NCBI GenBank assembly: GCA_965228615.1
Contig: CBDDHT010000003.1
Coordinates: 558,001-622,000, forward strand
Direction: 5' to 3'
DNA length: 64,000 nt
From: CBDDHT01 sp965228615
Lineage (GTDB): Bacteria > Pseudomonadota > Alphaproteobacteria > Rhizobiales > Methyloligellaceae
Position numbers and translations under genes: made by a program. Below are positions 17,294-25,271 of the stretch, in pieces; the first letter of the stretch is position 1; every line of letters begins with the position of its first letter. Below the pieces are notes generated by a model, which had not been told where the DNA came from, did not search any database, and saw only the letters and a program-made list of their open reading frames with translations.

Positions 17294-18862
17294 ATGCTGA
17301 GGACACTAACCAAAATGATCGTGGCGACATTGGCGCTTGCAGCGGCCTCTGTCCCCGCTTTCGCAGAGAAGCGCGTGGCGCTCGTCATAGGCAATTCTGC
17401 TTACAAGAATGCCGCACCGCTGAAGAACCCCCGGAACGATGCTGGCGACATGTCCGCCAAGCTTCGCACCTATGGGTTCGAAGTCATTTCAGGAACCGAT
17501 CTAGACCACCAGGGTCTCGGCCGGAAAATTCGTGAGTTTTCGAGCGCTATTACCGATGCCGATGTGGCGCTGTTCTACTATGCCGGACACGGTCTGCAGG
17601 TGAACGGCACCAACTATCTGGCACCAGTCGATGCAACGCTCTCCGACGAAGCGGATCTCGATTTTGAGTCGATCCGCCTCGATCTCGTACTGCGTCAGAT
17701 GCAACGCTCCAAACGCGTCAATCTCGTGTTTCTGGACGCCTGCCGCGACAATCCGCTTGCCCGGTCACTGAGCAAAGCCAGCCGTTCGCTGAATGTCACC
17801 TCGGGTCTCGCCGCCGTCGAAAAGACGGCCGGTATGCTGATCTCCTTCGCGACCGAGCCCGGCAATGTGGCGCTCGATGGCGAGGGCCGGAATAGCCCGT
17901 TCACAACGGCTCTGCTGAAGCACATGGACAAGACGGATGCGAGCATCAACGACGTGATGATCGAGGTTCGCAAGGACGTGATGGCGGCAACCAACAGCTC
18001 CCAGATCCCTTGGGAAAACTCGTCTTTAACAGGTCAGTTTTACTTCAACCCCAACCGCTCCCTGGCAGGCACGACGGCGGCAACGAGCGAGGCACCGACA
18101 ACGACGCGCCTTATCACGGTCGCCGATGCCACTGTCGAGCACACCTTCTGGACATCGGTTGAATCCAGCAAGGCACCGGAGCTGTATAAGGCATATCTTG
18201 AGCGTTTTCCCAATGGCGTCTATGCCCCGATCGCCAAGGCCCGCCTGAGTGCCGTCCGGTCCATTGCGGTCGAGCCCCGCGAGACGGCAACGACCGCCAA
18301 GACCGGAACCACCGGCACCAAGTTCGCGAGCCTCAACACCGGCACGGCCACCGACATATCGACGACGGCACCGATTGTAACAGCCGCAGCACCGGCCGTG
18401 GTGAAGCCTGCCCCGGTTGCCAACCCCTACATGATGGCTGTCCAGCTTCAGACCGAGTTGAAGCGGGTCGGGTGCTATTATGGCAGGATCGATGGCGTCT
18501 GGGGACGCGGCTCTCGCGGCAGCATGCATATGTTCAACGCGCACGCTCAAACGAGCCTCGATGCGAACACGCCGGCCCAGGCGACGATCGACGTCGTGAC
18601 CGCGCACACAAACCGTGTCTGCCCGGTCGTCCAACAGGCGCGCCGCAAGCCGCAGGTCAAGCGGACCCGTACCGCTGCACCGCGGCGGCAGAAGGCGACC
18701 CGTACCACGCGTCAGCCGCGCCGCCAGCAGGTTCAACGGCATCGTCCGGTCGCCCCTGCCCCGGCACCCCGCCCGCGTGTCACACTCGGTTTCTCGAAGC
18801 GCGGCGGCAAAAGCAGTCTAAGCATCGGCATCGGTGCTGTCGGCGGAGTCTTCCGGTTCTGA
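17294..18862 (+). CDS. Secreted caspase-family (C14) protease with C-terminal peptidoglycan-binding-like domain
   Basis: ATG 17294 has a strong ribosome site (AAGGGAGG) and starts a Sec signal peptide ending VPAFA; the open frame also extends upstream to 17222. The caspase domain follows (about residues 25-240). Catalytic His is residue 99 (YYAGHGLQ) and Cys is residue 150 (FLDACRDNP). After a Thr/Ala-rich linker comes a region resembling a peptidoglycan-binding helix bundle (about 380-450: LQTELKRVGCYYGRIDGVWGR). The C-terminal 65 residues are rich in Arg, Gln and Pro. Proteins of this type are common in Hyphomicrobiales; substrate and role are not established. No toxin or defence partner is adjacent. 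It is flanked by the two palindromes, and a terminator follows. Confidence 0.88.
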   Translation: MLRTLTKMIVATLALAAASVPAFAEKRVALVIGNSAYKNAAPLKNPRNDAGDMSAKLRTYGFEVISGTDLDHQGLGRKIREFSSAITDADVALFYYAGHGLQVNGTNYLAPVDATLSDEADLDFESIRLDLVLRQMQRSKRVNLVFLDACRDNPLARSLSKASRSLNVTSGLAAVEKTAGMLISFATEPGNVALDGEGRNSPFTTALLKHMDKTDASINDVMIEVRKDVMAATNSSQIPWENSSLTGQFYFNPNRSLAGTTAATSEAPTTTRLITVADATVEHTFWTSVESSKAPELYKAYLERFPNGVYAPIAKARLSAVRSIAVEPRETATTAKTGTTGTKFASLNTGTATDISTTAPIVTAAAPAVVKPAPVANPYMMAVQLQTELKRVGCYYGRIDGVWGRGSRGSMHMFNAHAQTSLDANTPAQATIDVVTAHTNRVCPVVQQARRKPQVKRTRTAAPRRQKATRTTRQPRRQQVQRHRPVAPAPAPRPRVTLGFSKRGGKSSLSIGIGAVGGVFRF

Positions 18863-18892
18863 GTATCCGCCAAACAGAACCGATTGACGGAA

Positions 18893-18931
18893 GAGTCGGG
18901 GCCTGCACGCCCCGGCTCTTTCATTTTTTTT
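18893..18931 (+). terminator. Rho-independent terminator after the caspase gene
   Basis: The stem GAGTCGGGGC / GCCCCGGCTC (one G-U pair) closes a 6-base loop and is followed by TTTCATTTTTTTTC. It lies 31 bases after the stop codon. Confidence 0.9.
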
Positions 18932-19223
18932 CACTGCACGCAAGGCGCGCAATTATTCAACCGTGGGTTTTAGCGCCACAAACTTCAACATCTTGTGGCA
19001 AACAGCAGGCTTAGTACTAGAATGGGGATCTTGGCGGTCGCGAGCCGATTGGGCAATCGCCCAGGAAATAATCAGCCGAACGACGATCCGCCCTTGCCAG
19101 AGCGCAATTGACTCCCAATATCAACTAATTGGCGACAGATCGCGGGCACAATCGCATTTGTCTTGCCGTCGGTCATGGATGCCTTCATGACCGAGCGTCC
19201 AGGATGGGGACCTGCGCGAAGTA
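18932..19223. other. Intergenic region upstream of the DUF3307 gene
   Basis: With the caspase 3' flank this makes about 360 bases without a gene. Apart from the terminator I see no ORF with family features, no tRNA and no repeat. Confidence 0.4.
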
Positions 19224-19607
19224 ATGCCTGATTTGTTAAGTGATATTCTGCTGGCCTTCGCGATTCTCTCCGCGAAGCACACCATTGCCGATTTCTTTCT
19301 GCAGTCGCCCTACCAATATATGAACAAAGGTGTCTACGGACATCCGGGCGGACTGATCCACGCCGGCATTCATGCCATCCTCACCCCGCTCGTCTATCTG
19401 GCCCTGACACCCCAAACGCTTTTGCTCGCATTCCTGATCCCTGCTGCCGAATTCATCATCCACTATCATATCGACTGGGTGAAAGAGAGGATCGGCAAGA
19501 TGGGGCGCTGGACGACTGAAGATCCCGAGTTCTGGCGAGCGCTGGGCGTCGATCAACTGGCGCACAATCTGACTTATGTGCTGATTATTGCGGTGTTGAT
19601 TCCTTAG
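19224..19607 (+). CDS. DUF3307 membrane protein
   Basis: A 127-residue integral membrane protein with three or four hydrophobic segments. The conserved DUF3307 features are KHTIADFFLQSPYQYMNKG near the N-terminus, HAGIHAILTPLVYLAL, EFIIHYHIDWVKERIGK with its clustered histidines, and DQLAHNLTYVLII at the C-terminus. The spaced His/Asp residues could bind a metal, but no function is known. It is short for the family, consisting of the core domain only. The start codon lacks a strong ribosome site. It stands alone and converges with the TetR gene at the palindrome 19685-19758. Confidence 0.85.
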   Translation: MPDLLSDILLAFAILSAKHTIADFFLQSPYQYMNKGVYGHPGGLIHAGIHAILTPLVYLALTPQTLLLAFLIPAAEFIIHYHIDWVKERIGKMGRWTTEDPEFWRALGVDQLAHNLTYVLIIAVLIP

Positions 19608-19684
19608 GCTTCGGCCTCATTGACCGATCGATCACCTCAGTGGCTGTCTCGATAGTCGCCGTATTGGCGACTTTCGGTACCACC

Positions 19685-19758
19685 GCCAGCCCTCTCCCCC
19701 GGCCCAACCACCCAATAAGGGTACCCTCGGGGTGGTTGGGCCGGGGGAGAGGGCTGGC
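19685..19758. repeat. Palindromic element, long copy 2 (perfect 29-bp arms, inverted loop)
   Basis: The arms 19685-19713 and 19730-19758 pair perfectly. The arm sequence equals that of the 17091 copy except for one compensated base pair (CTCTCC versus ACTCCC context, with the partner changed to match). The loop is the near reverse complement (14 of 16 bases) of the other loop, so the copy is in the opposite orientation. It lies between the converging DUF3307 and TetR genes. Confidence 0.85.
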
Positions 19759-19781
19759 TTTAGGAGTTTCGAGTCAGACTC

Positions 19782-20453
19782 TCAGACTGCAAGGTATCCC
19801 GAGACCATTTCGCATACATGCTTTCGTCGCGCTGCCAGCCATTTGGCATCGCTTAAGTCCTGATTAAACGTGATCGATAGCGTGTACTTGTTCGAGATAT
19901 GGATATAGCTGAGCGACAGGATGGAGATATAGAGTTGGACCGGATCGACTCCCTTGCGGAATACGCCCGCCTTCTGCCCTTTTTGCAAGAGTGTCTTGAT
20001 GGTGTCGACGAGAGGCAATGCCCCTAACGGAACTGTGCGCGATCGGCCCAGAAATCGACCTTGCTGAATATTCTCGATGCCGACCATTCGTATGAATTCA
20101 TGGTGGGTGGACATGTGGTCGAAAGTGAATTCTACCAAAGCCACTATTCCCGATTGTGGATCGAGGCTCCGCAGGTCCAATTCTTCTTCCCGAGAGCGAA
20201 GTTCGGCATAAACGAGTTCCAGCGCTGAAACGTAAATACCTTCTTTGCTGCCGAAGTAGTGATACAGCATTCGAATGTTGCACTTGGCCCGTGCCGCTAT
20301 TGCCGCCGTACGCGCACCGCTGAATCCGTTCTCACAAAACTCCGACAAAGCGGCTTGCAAGAGCTTCTCACGTGTCACAGCAGCATCGCGTTTGCGCGGC
20401 CACTTCGCAGGCGAGTTTCCTTTTAGCGGCAGATTTTTCATTCCTGGCAACAT
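19782..20453 (-). CDS. TetR-family regulator, RutR-like
   Basis: A 223-residue regulator with a basic N-terminal tail, the TetR helix-turn-helix (about residues 25-75: FSGARTAAIAARAKCNIRMLYHYFGSKEGIY, split here by its turn) and a C-terminal domain resembling that of RutR/YcdC (GVFRKGVDPVQLYISILSLSYI). RutR senses pyrimidines in E. coli. The match is by pattern only, but it suits a regulator of nitrogen-compound catabolism. It diverges from the ABC importer operon at 20563, and a palindrome lies between them, so it probably represses that operon and itself. Starts at 20453 or 20441 are both possible. Confidence 0.88.
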   Translation of the reverse strand: MLPGMKNLPLKGNSPAKWPRKRDAAVTREKLLQAALSEFCENGFSGARTAAIAARAKCNIRMLYHYFGSKEGIYVSALELVYAELRSREEELDLRSLDPQSGIVALVEFTFDHMSTHHEFIRMVGIENIQQGRFLGRSRTVPLGALPLVDTIKTLLQKGQKAGVFRKGVDPVQLYISILSLSYIHISNKYTLSITFNQDLSDAKWLAARRKHVCEMVSGYLAV

Positions 20454-20477
20454 CGATCAGATTGACTCAAAAATCAA

Positions 20478-20495
20478 TAAGTAATAAGTTACTTA
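20478..20495. promoter_or_regulatory. Candidate TetR operator (TAAGTAA-TAAG-TTACTTA)
   Basis: A perfect 7-bp inverted repeat with a 4-bp centre, 24 bases upstream of the TetR start and 67 bases upstream of the binding-protein start. Size and position suit a TetR dimer site controlling both directions. It differs from the E. coli RutR box (TTGACC-type), so a direct transfer of that specificity is not supported. Confidence 0.6.
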
Positions 20496-20562
20496 CTACA
20501 GGAAATTCGCACATATTGCGGTTAATCCGGTGATCGAAGAATCACGATTTATGGAGGAACGG

Positions 20563-21750
20563 ATGTCCCTTAAGTATCAGATATCGCGGCGTTCACTGTT
20601 TGCGACCGTCGTTGGATTCGCGACGACATTGGTCGTCGGTGGTGGTGTCCTGGCTGCCGACCCTGTGAAGATCGGCCTGGTAGCGGCGTTGTCCGGTCAA
20701 TCGGCAAAGTCGGGCGAAGCGATTACGCGTGGTTTGTCGGTCGCCATCGAAGAAATCAATGCAGCCGGAGGCGTTCTTGGTGGACGCAAGTTGGAATTGA
20801 TCCGTCGCGACGACGAGTCCAATCCTGCCAAAGGTCAGATTGCAGCGCGCGAATTGATATACCGGGAAAAAGTTGCAGTCTTCGTTGGTGGGCTCGACTC
20901 GCCTGTTTCCTTGGCCATAGTACCTCTCGCAAACAAGTCGAAGACGCCGTTCATGGGTGTGTGGGCCGCTGCGACCCCAATCACACGCAATGGCGCCAAT
21001 CCAAACTATGTGTTTCGGGTTTCCGCAGTCGATGCGATCGTCGACCGTGCGCTGATGAAGTATGGCAAAAAGACCTACAACACGAAAAAGGCCGGTTTGA
21101 TTCTCATCAACAATCCATGGGGCGAATCCAATGAAAAGGGATTGAAAGCCGCCAGCAAGGTCGAAGGTGTCGAAATTGTCGGTATTGAGAAATTTGAAGG
21201 CAAGGACGTCGACGTTGTTCCACAACTCCTACGCCTCAAGAAGGCTGGCGCCGACACATTATTCCTCGTCTCGAATGCTGCTCCGGGCGCTCAGATGATG
21301 AAATCGCTGGGCCGCATGAATTGGAGCGTACCTGTGGTGTCGCACTGGGGAATCTCAGGTGGCCGTTTTCCGGAACTGGCCGGCAATATGGCTGAAAAAG
21401 TTCATTTTATTCAGACCTATAGCTTCTTCGGTGAGCAAGGACCGGCAGGCAAGAAACTACTGAAGAGATTGATTGAGAAGCATGACGACATCAAAAGCGC
21501 GGAAGATGTCATCCCGCCGGTAGGCGTCGCAAATGCCTACGACGCCATGCATTTGATCGCTATGGCAATCGATAAGGCCGGCAGCACGGACGGTGAAGCC
21601 ATTCGCAAAGCATTCCTCTCGATCGGGCCTTACGAAGGTCTGATCAAGACATATGACAAGCCGTTCACTGCGGACAATCATGATGCGTTGAATCACGATG
21701 ACTACATCATGGTTCGCTACCACGGTAAGCAGATAAAGCCAGTCCAATAA
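20563..21750 (+). CDS. ABC transporter substrate-binding protein (Liv family), Tat-type signal
   Basis: ATG 20563 is chosen because GGAGGAAC lies 7 bases upstream; it gives 395 residues. The N-terminus has SRRSLFATVVG, a hydrophobic segment and VLAADP, consistent with a twin-arginine signal peptide. The mature protein is a Peripla_BP_6 member: KIGLVAALSGQSAKSGEAI, AINEINAAGG-like segment (AIEEINAAGGVLGGRKLEL) and FVGGLDSPVSLAI. It delivers the substrate to the permease fusion downstream. Given the neighbours (amidohydrolase and oxamate carbamoyltransferase genes), the ligand may be a ureide or related nitrogen compound. Confidence 0.92.
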   Translation: MSLKYQISRRSLFATVVGFATTLVVGGGVLAADPVKIGLVAALSGQSAKSGEAITRGLSVAIEEINAAGGVLGGRKLELIRRDDESNPAKGQIAARELIYREKVAVFVGGLDSPVSLAIVPLANKSKTPFMGVWAAATPITRNGANPNYVFRVSAVDAIVDRALMKYGKKTYNTKKAGLILINNPWGESNEKGLKAASKVEGVEIVGIEKFEGKDVDVVPQLLRLKKAGADTLFLVSNAAPGAQMMKSLGRMNWSVPVVSHWGISGGRFPELAGNMAEKVHFIQTYSFFGEQGPAGKKLLKRLIEKHDDIKSAEDVIPPVGVANAYDAMHLIAMAIDKAGSTDGEAIRKAFLSIGPYEGLIKTYDKPFTADNHDALNHDDYIMVRYHGKQIKPVQ

Positions 21751-21768
21751 ATATACTGACTGCGACAG

Positions 21769-21793
21769 CGGTGGTCCTTTTCCAGGACCACCG
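21769..21793 (+). promoter_or_regulatory. Perfect 10-bp hairpin after the binding-protein gene
   Basis: CGGTGGTCCT and AGGACCACCG enclose TTTCC, 18 bases after the stop codon. There is no T-tract. It parallels the hairpin in the other Liv operon (6604-6632), suggesting message stabilisation or partial termination. Confidence 0.7.
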
Positions 21794-21846
21794 ACCGACC
21801 GACGAACGTCATTCACAATTCGGCCGTGCGGGCTGGAAACCAGTAA

Positions 21847-21874
21847 GGCGATCGCTCCTCAAGCAGCGATCGCC
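21847..21874 (+). promoter_or_regulatory. Second perfect 10-bp hairpin before the LivH gene
   Basis: GGCGATCGCT and AGCGATCGCC enclose an 8-base loop, 23 bases upstream of the LivH start. With the hairpin at 21769 it makes a tandem pair in the only sizeable gap of this operon. Confidence 0.65.
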
Positions 21875-21897
21875 CCACTCGGGGTCCGAGGGAAGCA

Positions 21898-22776
21898 ATG
21901 GACACACTTATCCTATCATCGGTCATTACGGGAATCGGCCTCGGCAGCATGTACGGCCTACTCGCGCTCGGCTTTTACATCACTTACTCCGTTTCCCAGA
22001 CCGTAAATTTCGCCCAGGGATCATCGATGATGCTGGGAGCCGTAGTTTGCTACAGCTTTGGCGTCACATTGGGTTGGCCCATGAGCGTTTCCATTCTCAT
22101 GGCTCTCATCGCTTGCGCCATCTGGGGGTGGATCGTCGAGAAGTTCGTTGTTCGCCCATTTGCCAGCCGAGGATCCAACGCCTGGCTCATGGCGACCGTG
22201 GCGGCCGGTATTGTTCTGGATAACTTGGTGCTGTTCACATATGGGAAGGAACCAAGGAGCCTACCCTCACCATTGGTGCAGGAACCGATCCTGATAGGCG
22301 ATCTCGGGATTTATCCGCTGCAAATTCTCATCCCCATCGTCGGGCTCGGCATTGCATTTGCGCTTCACTATGTCTCAAAGAATACCAAATTGGGAAAAGC
22401 GCAATTGGCGGTCGTTCAGAATCCCGATGCCGCCCGACTGATTGGCATTGATGTTAAGAAGGCGATCGTTGGCGCCTTCATTCTGTCTACGGTACTCGCC
22501 GGTGTGGCCGGCATTCTGATCGCACCTCTTTATAACGTCGCTTCCGATATGGGCACGGTGTTCGGTATCAAGGCCTTCGCGGTCGCCATCATCGGCGGAA
22601 TCATGAGCCCCTGGGGCGTTGTATTTGCCGGCCTGGCCTACGGTATTGCCGAAGCGCTGGTCACTTCGACGCTCGGATCCGTCTACACCCAGATCGTTAC
22701 CTTTGCTTTGGTCATCGTTGTCTTGGCGATCATGCCGAACGGACTGTTCGGTAAAGCGGAGACCAAGAAGGTATGA
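21898..22776 (+). CDS. Liv-type ABC transporter permease (LivH-like)
   Basis: A 292-residue inner-membrane permease with the LivH landmarks GLGSMYGLLALGFYITYSVS, VNFAQGSSMMLGAV near residue 38 and IIGGIMSPWGVVFAGLAYGI near residue 230. The Asn-Phe-Ala-Gln variant replaces the usual NFAHG. ATG 21898 is preceded by GAGGGAAGCA. It overlaps the LivM-LivG-LivF fusion gene by 4 bases (ATGA), and the two proteins together should form the whole inner-membrane importer. Confidence 0.92.
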   Translation: MDTLILSSVITGIGLGSMYGLLALGFYITYSVSQTVNFAQGSSMMLGAVVCYSFGVTLGWPMSVSILMALIACAIWGWIVEKFVVRPFASRGSNAWLMATVAAGIVLDNLVLFTYGKEPRSLPSPLVQEPILIGDLGIYPLQILIPIVGLGIAFALHYVSKNTKLGKAQLAVVQNPDAARLIGIDVKKAIVGAFILSTVLAGVAGILIAPLYNVASDMGTVFGIKAFAVAIIGGIMSPWGVVFAGLAYGIAEALVTSTLGSVYTQIVTFALVIVVLAIMPNGLFGKAETKKV

Positions 22777-25271
22777 AGGCGATCAAGCTCATACTCGCTC
22801 TCGTACCTGCCGGTCTGGCCGCAGGTTACGCCAGCATTGCCGATAGCTATGTACTCTATATCCTTGCGACTGTCGGATTCTACACCATGGTCGGTGTCGG
22901 TCTGAATGTCCTGCTTGGCCTGACCGGACAGGTTTCCCTCGGTCATGTCGGTTTCTATGCAATCGGCGCCTATACGGTCGCGATATTGACGACCGATGCA
23001 AATATCAACTTCTGGCTGGCGCTATTGACGGCACTCGTCCTGACGGGTGGAATTGGCGTCCTTCTCTCAATCCCGGCATTGCGCGTTACCGGCCCTTACT
23101 TGGCCATGGTCACCATTGCATTCGCGTTTATCGTCGAACATGGGGCAGTGGAATGGCGCGAACTCACAGGCGGTGCAAACGGCCTGATGAATATTCCGGC
23201 GATCGGTTTGGCAGGCACCGAATTCAGCGAATTGAATACGGTCTATTTGACGATCCTGCTCACCGCATTGACGCTCTTTCTTTACTGGCGCTTCGCCGAT
23301 AGCGCCTGGGGTTTGGCGATGCGGGCCATAAGAGACGCCGATACTGCCGGCCAGTCGCTAGGATTGAATCCAATCATGATTCGCGCTGTCGCTTTTGGAC
23401 TCTCGGCAACAGCGGCGGGACTTGCCGGAGGATTGTTTGCACCCTTGACGGCATTTGTAAGCCCCAGTTCGTTTTCATTCTTTCAGTCGATCCTTTTTCT
23501 CTTAGTGGTTATCATCGGTGGAAGCGGCACCGTCTTTGGACCGTTGGTCGGCGCAGTTATCGTCGTGTTCCTGCCGGAGTTGCTTTCCGGATTTGCCGAG
23601 TACCGTCTGCTGTTCTTCGGAGCCTTACTGCTTGTCGTGATGTGGCTTGCTCCCGAAGGCATTGTCGGCGCCGTCATGTCCCGCTTGAGCAAGCGGCGCA
23701 TGATGAACGTGCCCGACAAACCAGAACGCTCTCTCGATATTGCATCATTCCTGAAGCGCGAAGACGAGCCCGCACGACTGTCCGTATCAGACCTGGCCAT
23801 TTCCTTTGGCGGCGTTCAGGCTGTCAAAGGCCTCGATTTCATAGCCGAAGACGGCAAGGTGACCAGTATCATCGGGCCCAATGGCGCAGGCAAAACAACC
23901 GCACTCAACATGATCGGCGGTTTCTACAAACCCGATACCGGGCGCGTTGAACTTAAAGGTGTCGATTTATCCGGGCAGCCATCGCACCGGATCTCACGCG
24001 CCGGCATCTCGCGAACGTATCAAACAACCCAACTGTTCGGAGATTTGACCGTTCTCGAGAATCTTTTGGTTGGTTTGCGCCGCGGGCATCTGGGTGGCCC
24101 GCTGGCTGCAGTCAAGCATATGCGCAATGATCAGTCGGCCTGTGCCCAATGTCTGATGCTCCTGCAATTCGTGGGATACAAGGGCGATGTCTACGCGCCT
24201 GCCAAGAGCCTTGCTCATGTCGACAAACGTCTTGTTGAGATTGCCCGCTCTCTAGCCACCCGGCCAAGCGTTCTGTTGCTGGATGAACCTGCGGCAGGCC
24301 TCGGTGCACAGGATACCGAACTGCTGGCTCCGCTGCTCCGCAAAATCGCAGACGCCGGCATAGTCGTGATCCTCGTCGAGCACGACATGGGTTTGGTTAT
24401 GTCTGTTTCCGACCATATCGTGGTCTTGGATGCCGGAACGCCGATAGCGGCCGGACAACCGATTGATATCCAGAACAACAAGAAGGTACGCGAAGCTTAT
24501 CTCGGTACTGGAAAGGTCATTGAGCGTGCCCGCAAGACGCCTTTGCCGGTTGCTGCCGAAGCAATGCTTTCCGTCGACAGTCTACAGACGGGATACGGTG
24601 CGGCGCCCGTGCTTCAGGATGTGAGCATTCACGTGAATGCAGGAGAATTCGTCGCTGCCCTTGGTGCCAATGGAGCCGGAAAGTCGACGCTGATGAGATC
24701 ACTCAGCGGGCTACATCGGCCCATTGAAGGCAAGGTGTTGTTTATCGGCGAAGATATTTCCACATGGCAGGCCCATCAGGTTTCGGGAACCGGACTCGTG
24801 CTCGTGCCGGAAGGGCGCCAGGTGTTTCCCGAATTGGATGTCACAGACAATATCCGCCTCGGTGCGTACGGCCGGGACGATTTTGATGATGCTGCCGAAA
24901 TCGATGAGATGCTGGATAGGTTTCCTGCGCTGCGCAATCGTCAAACAAGCCGGGCCGGCCTCCTTTCGGGCGGCGAGCAGCAAATGCTTGCGATCGCACG
25001 AGGTCTGGTTGCGCGTCCAAAATTGATCCTGCTGGACGAACCTTCCCTCGGCCTTGCGCCAGCGCTCATAGAAGATCTGTTCTCCGTTCTTGCTGAGTTG
25101 CGAGATGAAGGTCGTACGATCCTGCTCGTTGATCAGATGGCAGGACTTGCATTGTCGGTCGCAGATCGCGGCTATGTACTGGAGTCGGGTGTTGTCGTTC
25201 ACGAAGGAACAGCGGACGAACTGAAATCCGACGAGACAATCGAACAGGCTTATCTCGGAGGGAGTTCTTGA
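22773..25271 (+). CDS. Triple fusion ABC transporter protein: LivM permease + LivG ATPase + LivF ATPase
   Basis: One continuous 832-codon frame. Residues 1 to about 310 form a LivM permease (GLTGQVSLGHVGFYAIGAY near 48, VIIGGSGTVFGPLVGAVIV near 248). Residues about 335-580 form a LivG-type ATPase with Walker A GPNGAGKTTALN near 367, the degenerate signature SLAHVDKRLVEIARSL, Walker B LLLDEPAAGL and EHDMGLV. Residues about 598-832 form a LivF-type ATPase with Walker A GANGAGKSTLMR near 630, signature LSGGEQQMLAIARG near 730 and Walker B LILLDEPSLGLAP. No stop or frameshift separates the parts, and each keeps its catalytic motifs. LivM-LivG fusions are known; the three-part fusion is less usual. 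It would fix ATPase and permease stoichiometry. Confidence 0.93.
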   Translation: MKAIKLILALVPAGLAAGYASIADSYVLYILATVGFYTMVGVGLNVLLGLTGQVSLGHVGFYAIGAYTVAILTTDANINFWLALLTALVLTGGIGVLLSIPALRVTGPYLAMVTIAFAFIVEHGAVEWRELTGGANGLMNIPAIGLAGTEFSELNTVYLTILLTALTLFLYWRFADSAWGLAMRAIRDADTAGQSLGLNPIMIRAVAFGLSATAAGLAGGLFAPLTAFVSPSSFSFFQSILFLLVVIIGGSGTVFGPLVGAVIVVFLPELLSGFAEYRLLFFGALLLVVMWLAPEGIVGAVMSRLSKRRMMNVPDKPERSLDIASFLKREDEPARLSVSDLAISFGGVQAVKGLDFIAEDGKVTSIIGPNGAGKTTALNMIGGFYKPDTGRVELKGVDLSGQPSHRISRAGISRTYQTTQLFGDLTVLENLLVGLRRGHLGGPLAAVKHMRNDQSACAQCLMLLQFVGYKGDVYAPAKSLAHVDKRLVEIARSLATRPSVLLLDEPAAGLGAQDTELLAPLLRKIADAGIVVILVEHDMGLVMSVSDHIVVLDAGTPIAAGQPIDIQNNKKVREAYLGTGKVIERARKTPLPVAAEAMLSVDSLQTGYGAAPVLQDVSIHVNAGEFVAALGANGAGKSTLMRSLSGLHRPIEGKVLFIGEDISTWQAHQVSGTGLVLVPEGRQVFPELDVTDNIRLGAYGRDDFDDAAEIDEMLDRFPALRNRQTSRAGLLSGGEQQMLAIARGLVARPKLILLDEPSLGLAPALIEDLFSVLAELRDEGRTILLVDQMAGLALSVADRGYVLESGVVVHEGTADELKSDETIEQAYLGGSS

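Noticed and set aside
17294..19607. Caspase locus as an antiviral defence or cell-death system
   Set aside because: The protease is exported and no sensor, CRISPR or effector gene is adjacent; similar secreted proteins are common in Hyphomicrobiales.
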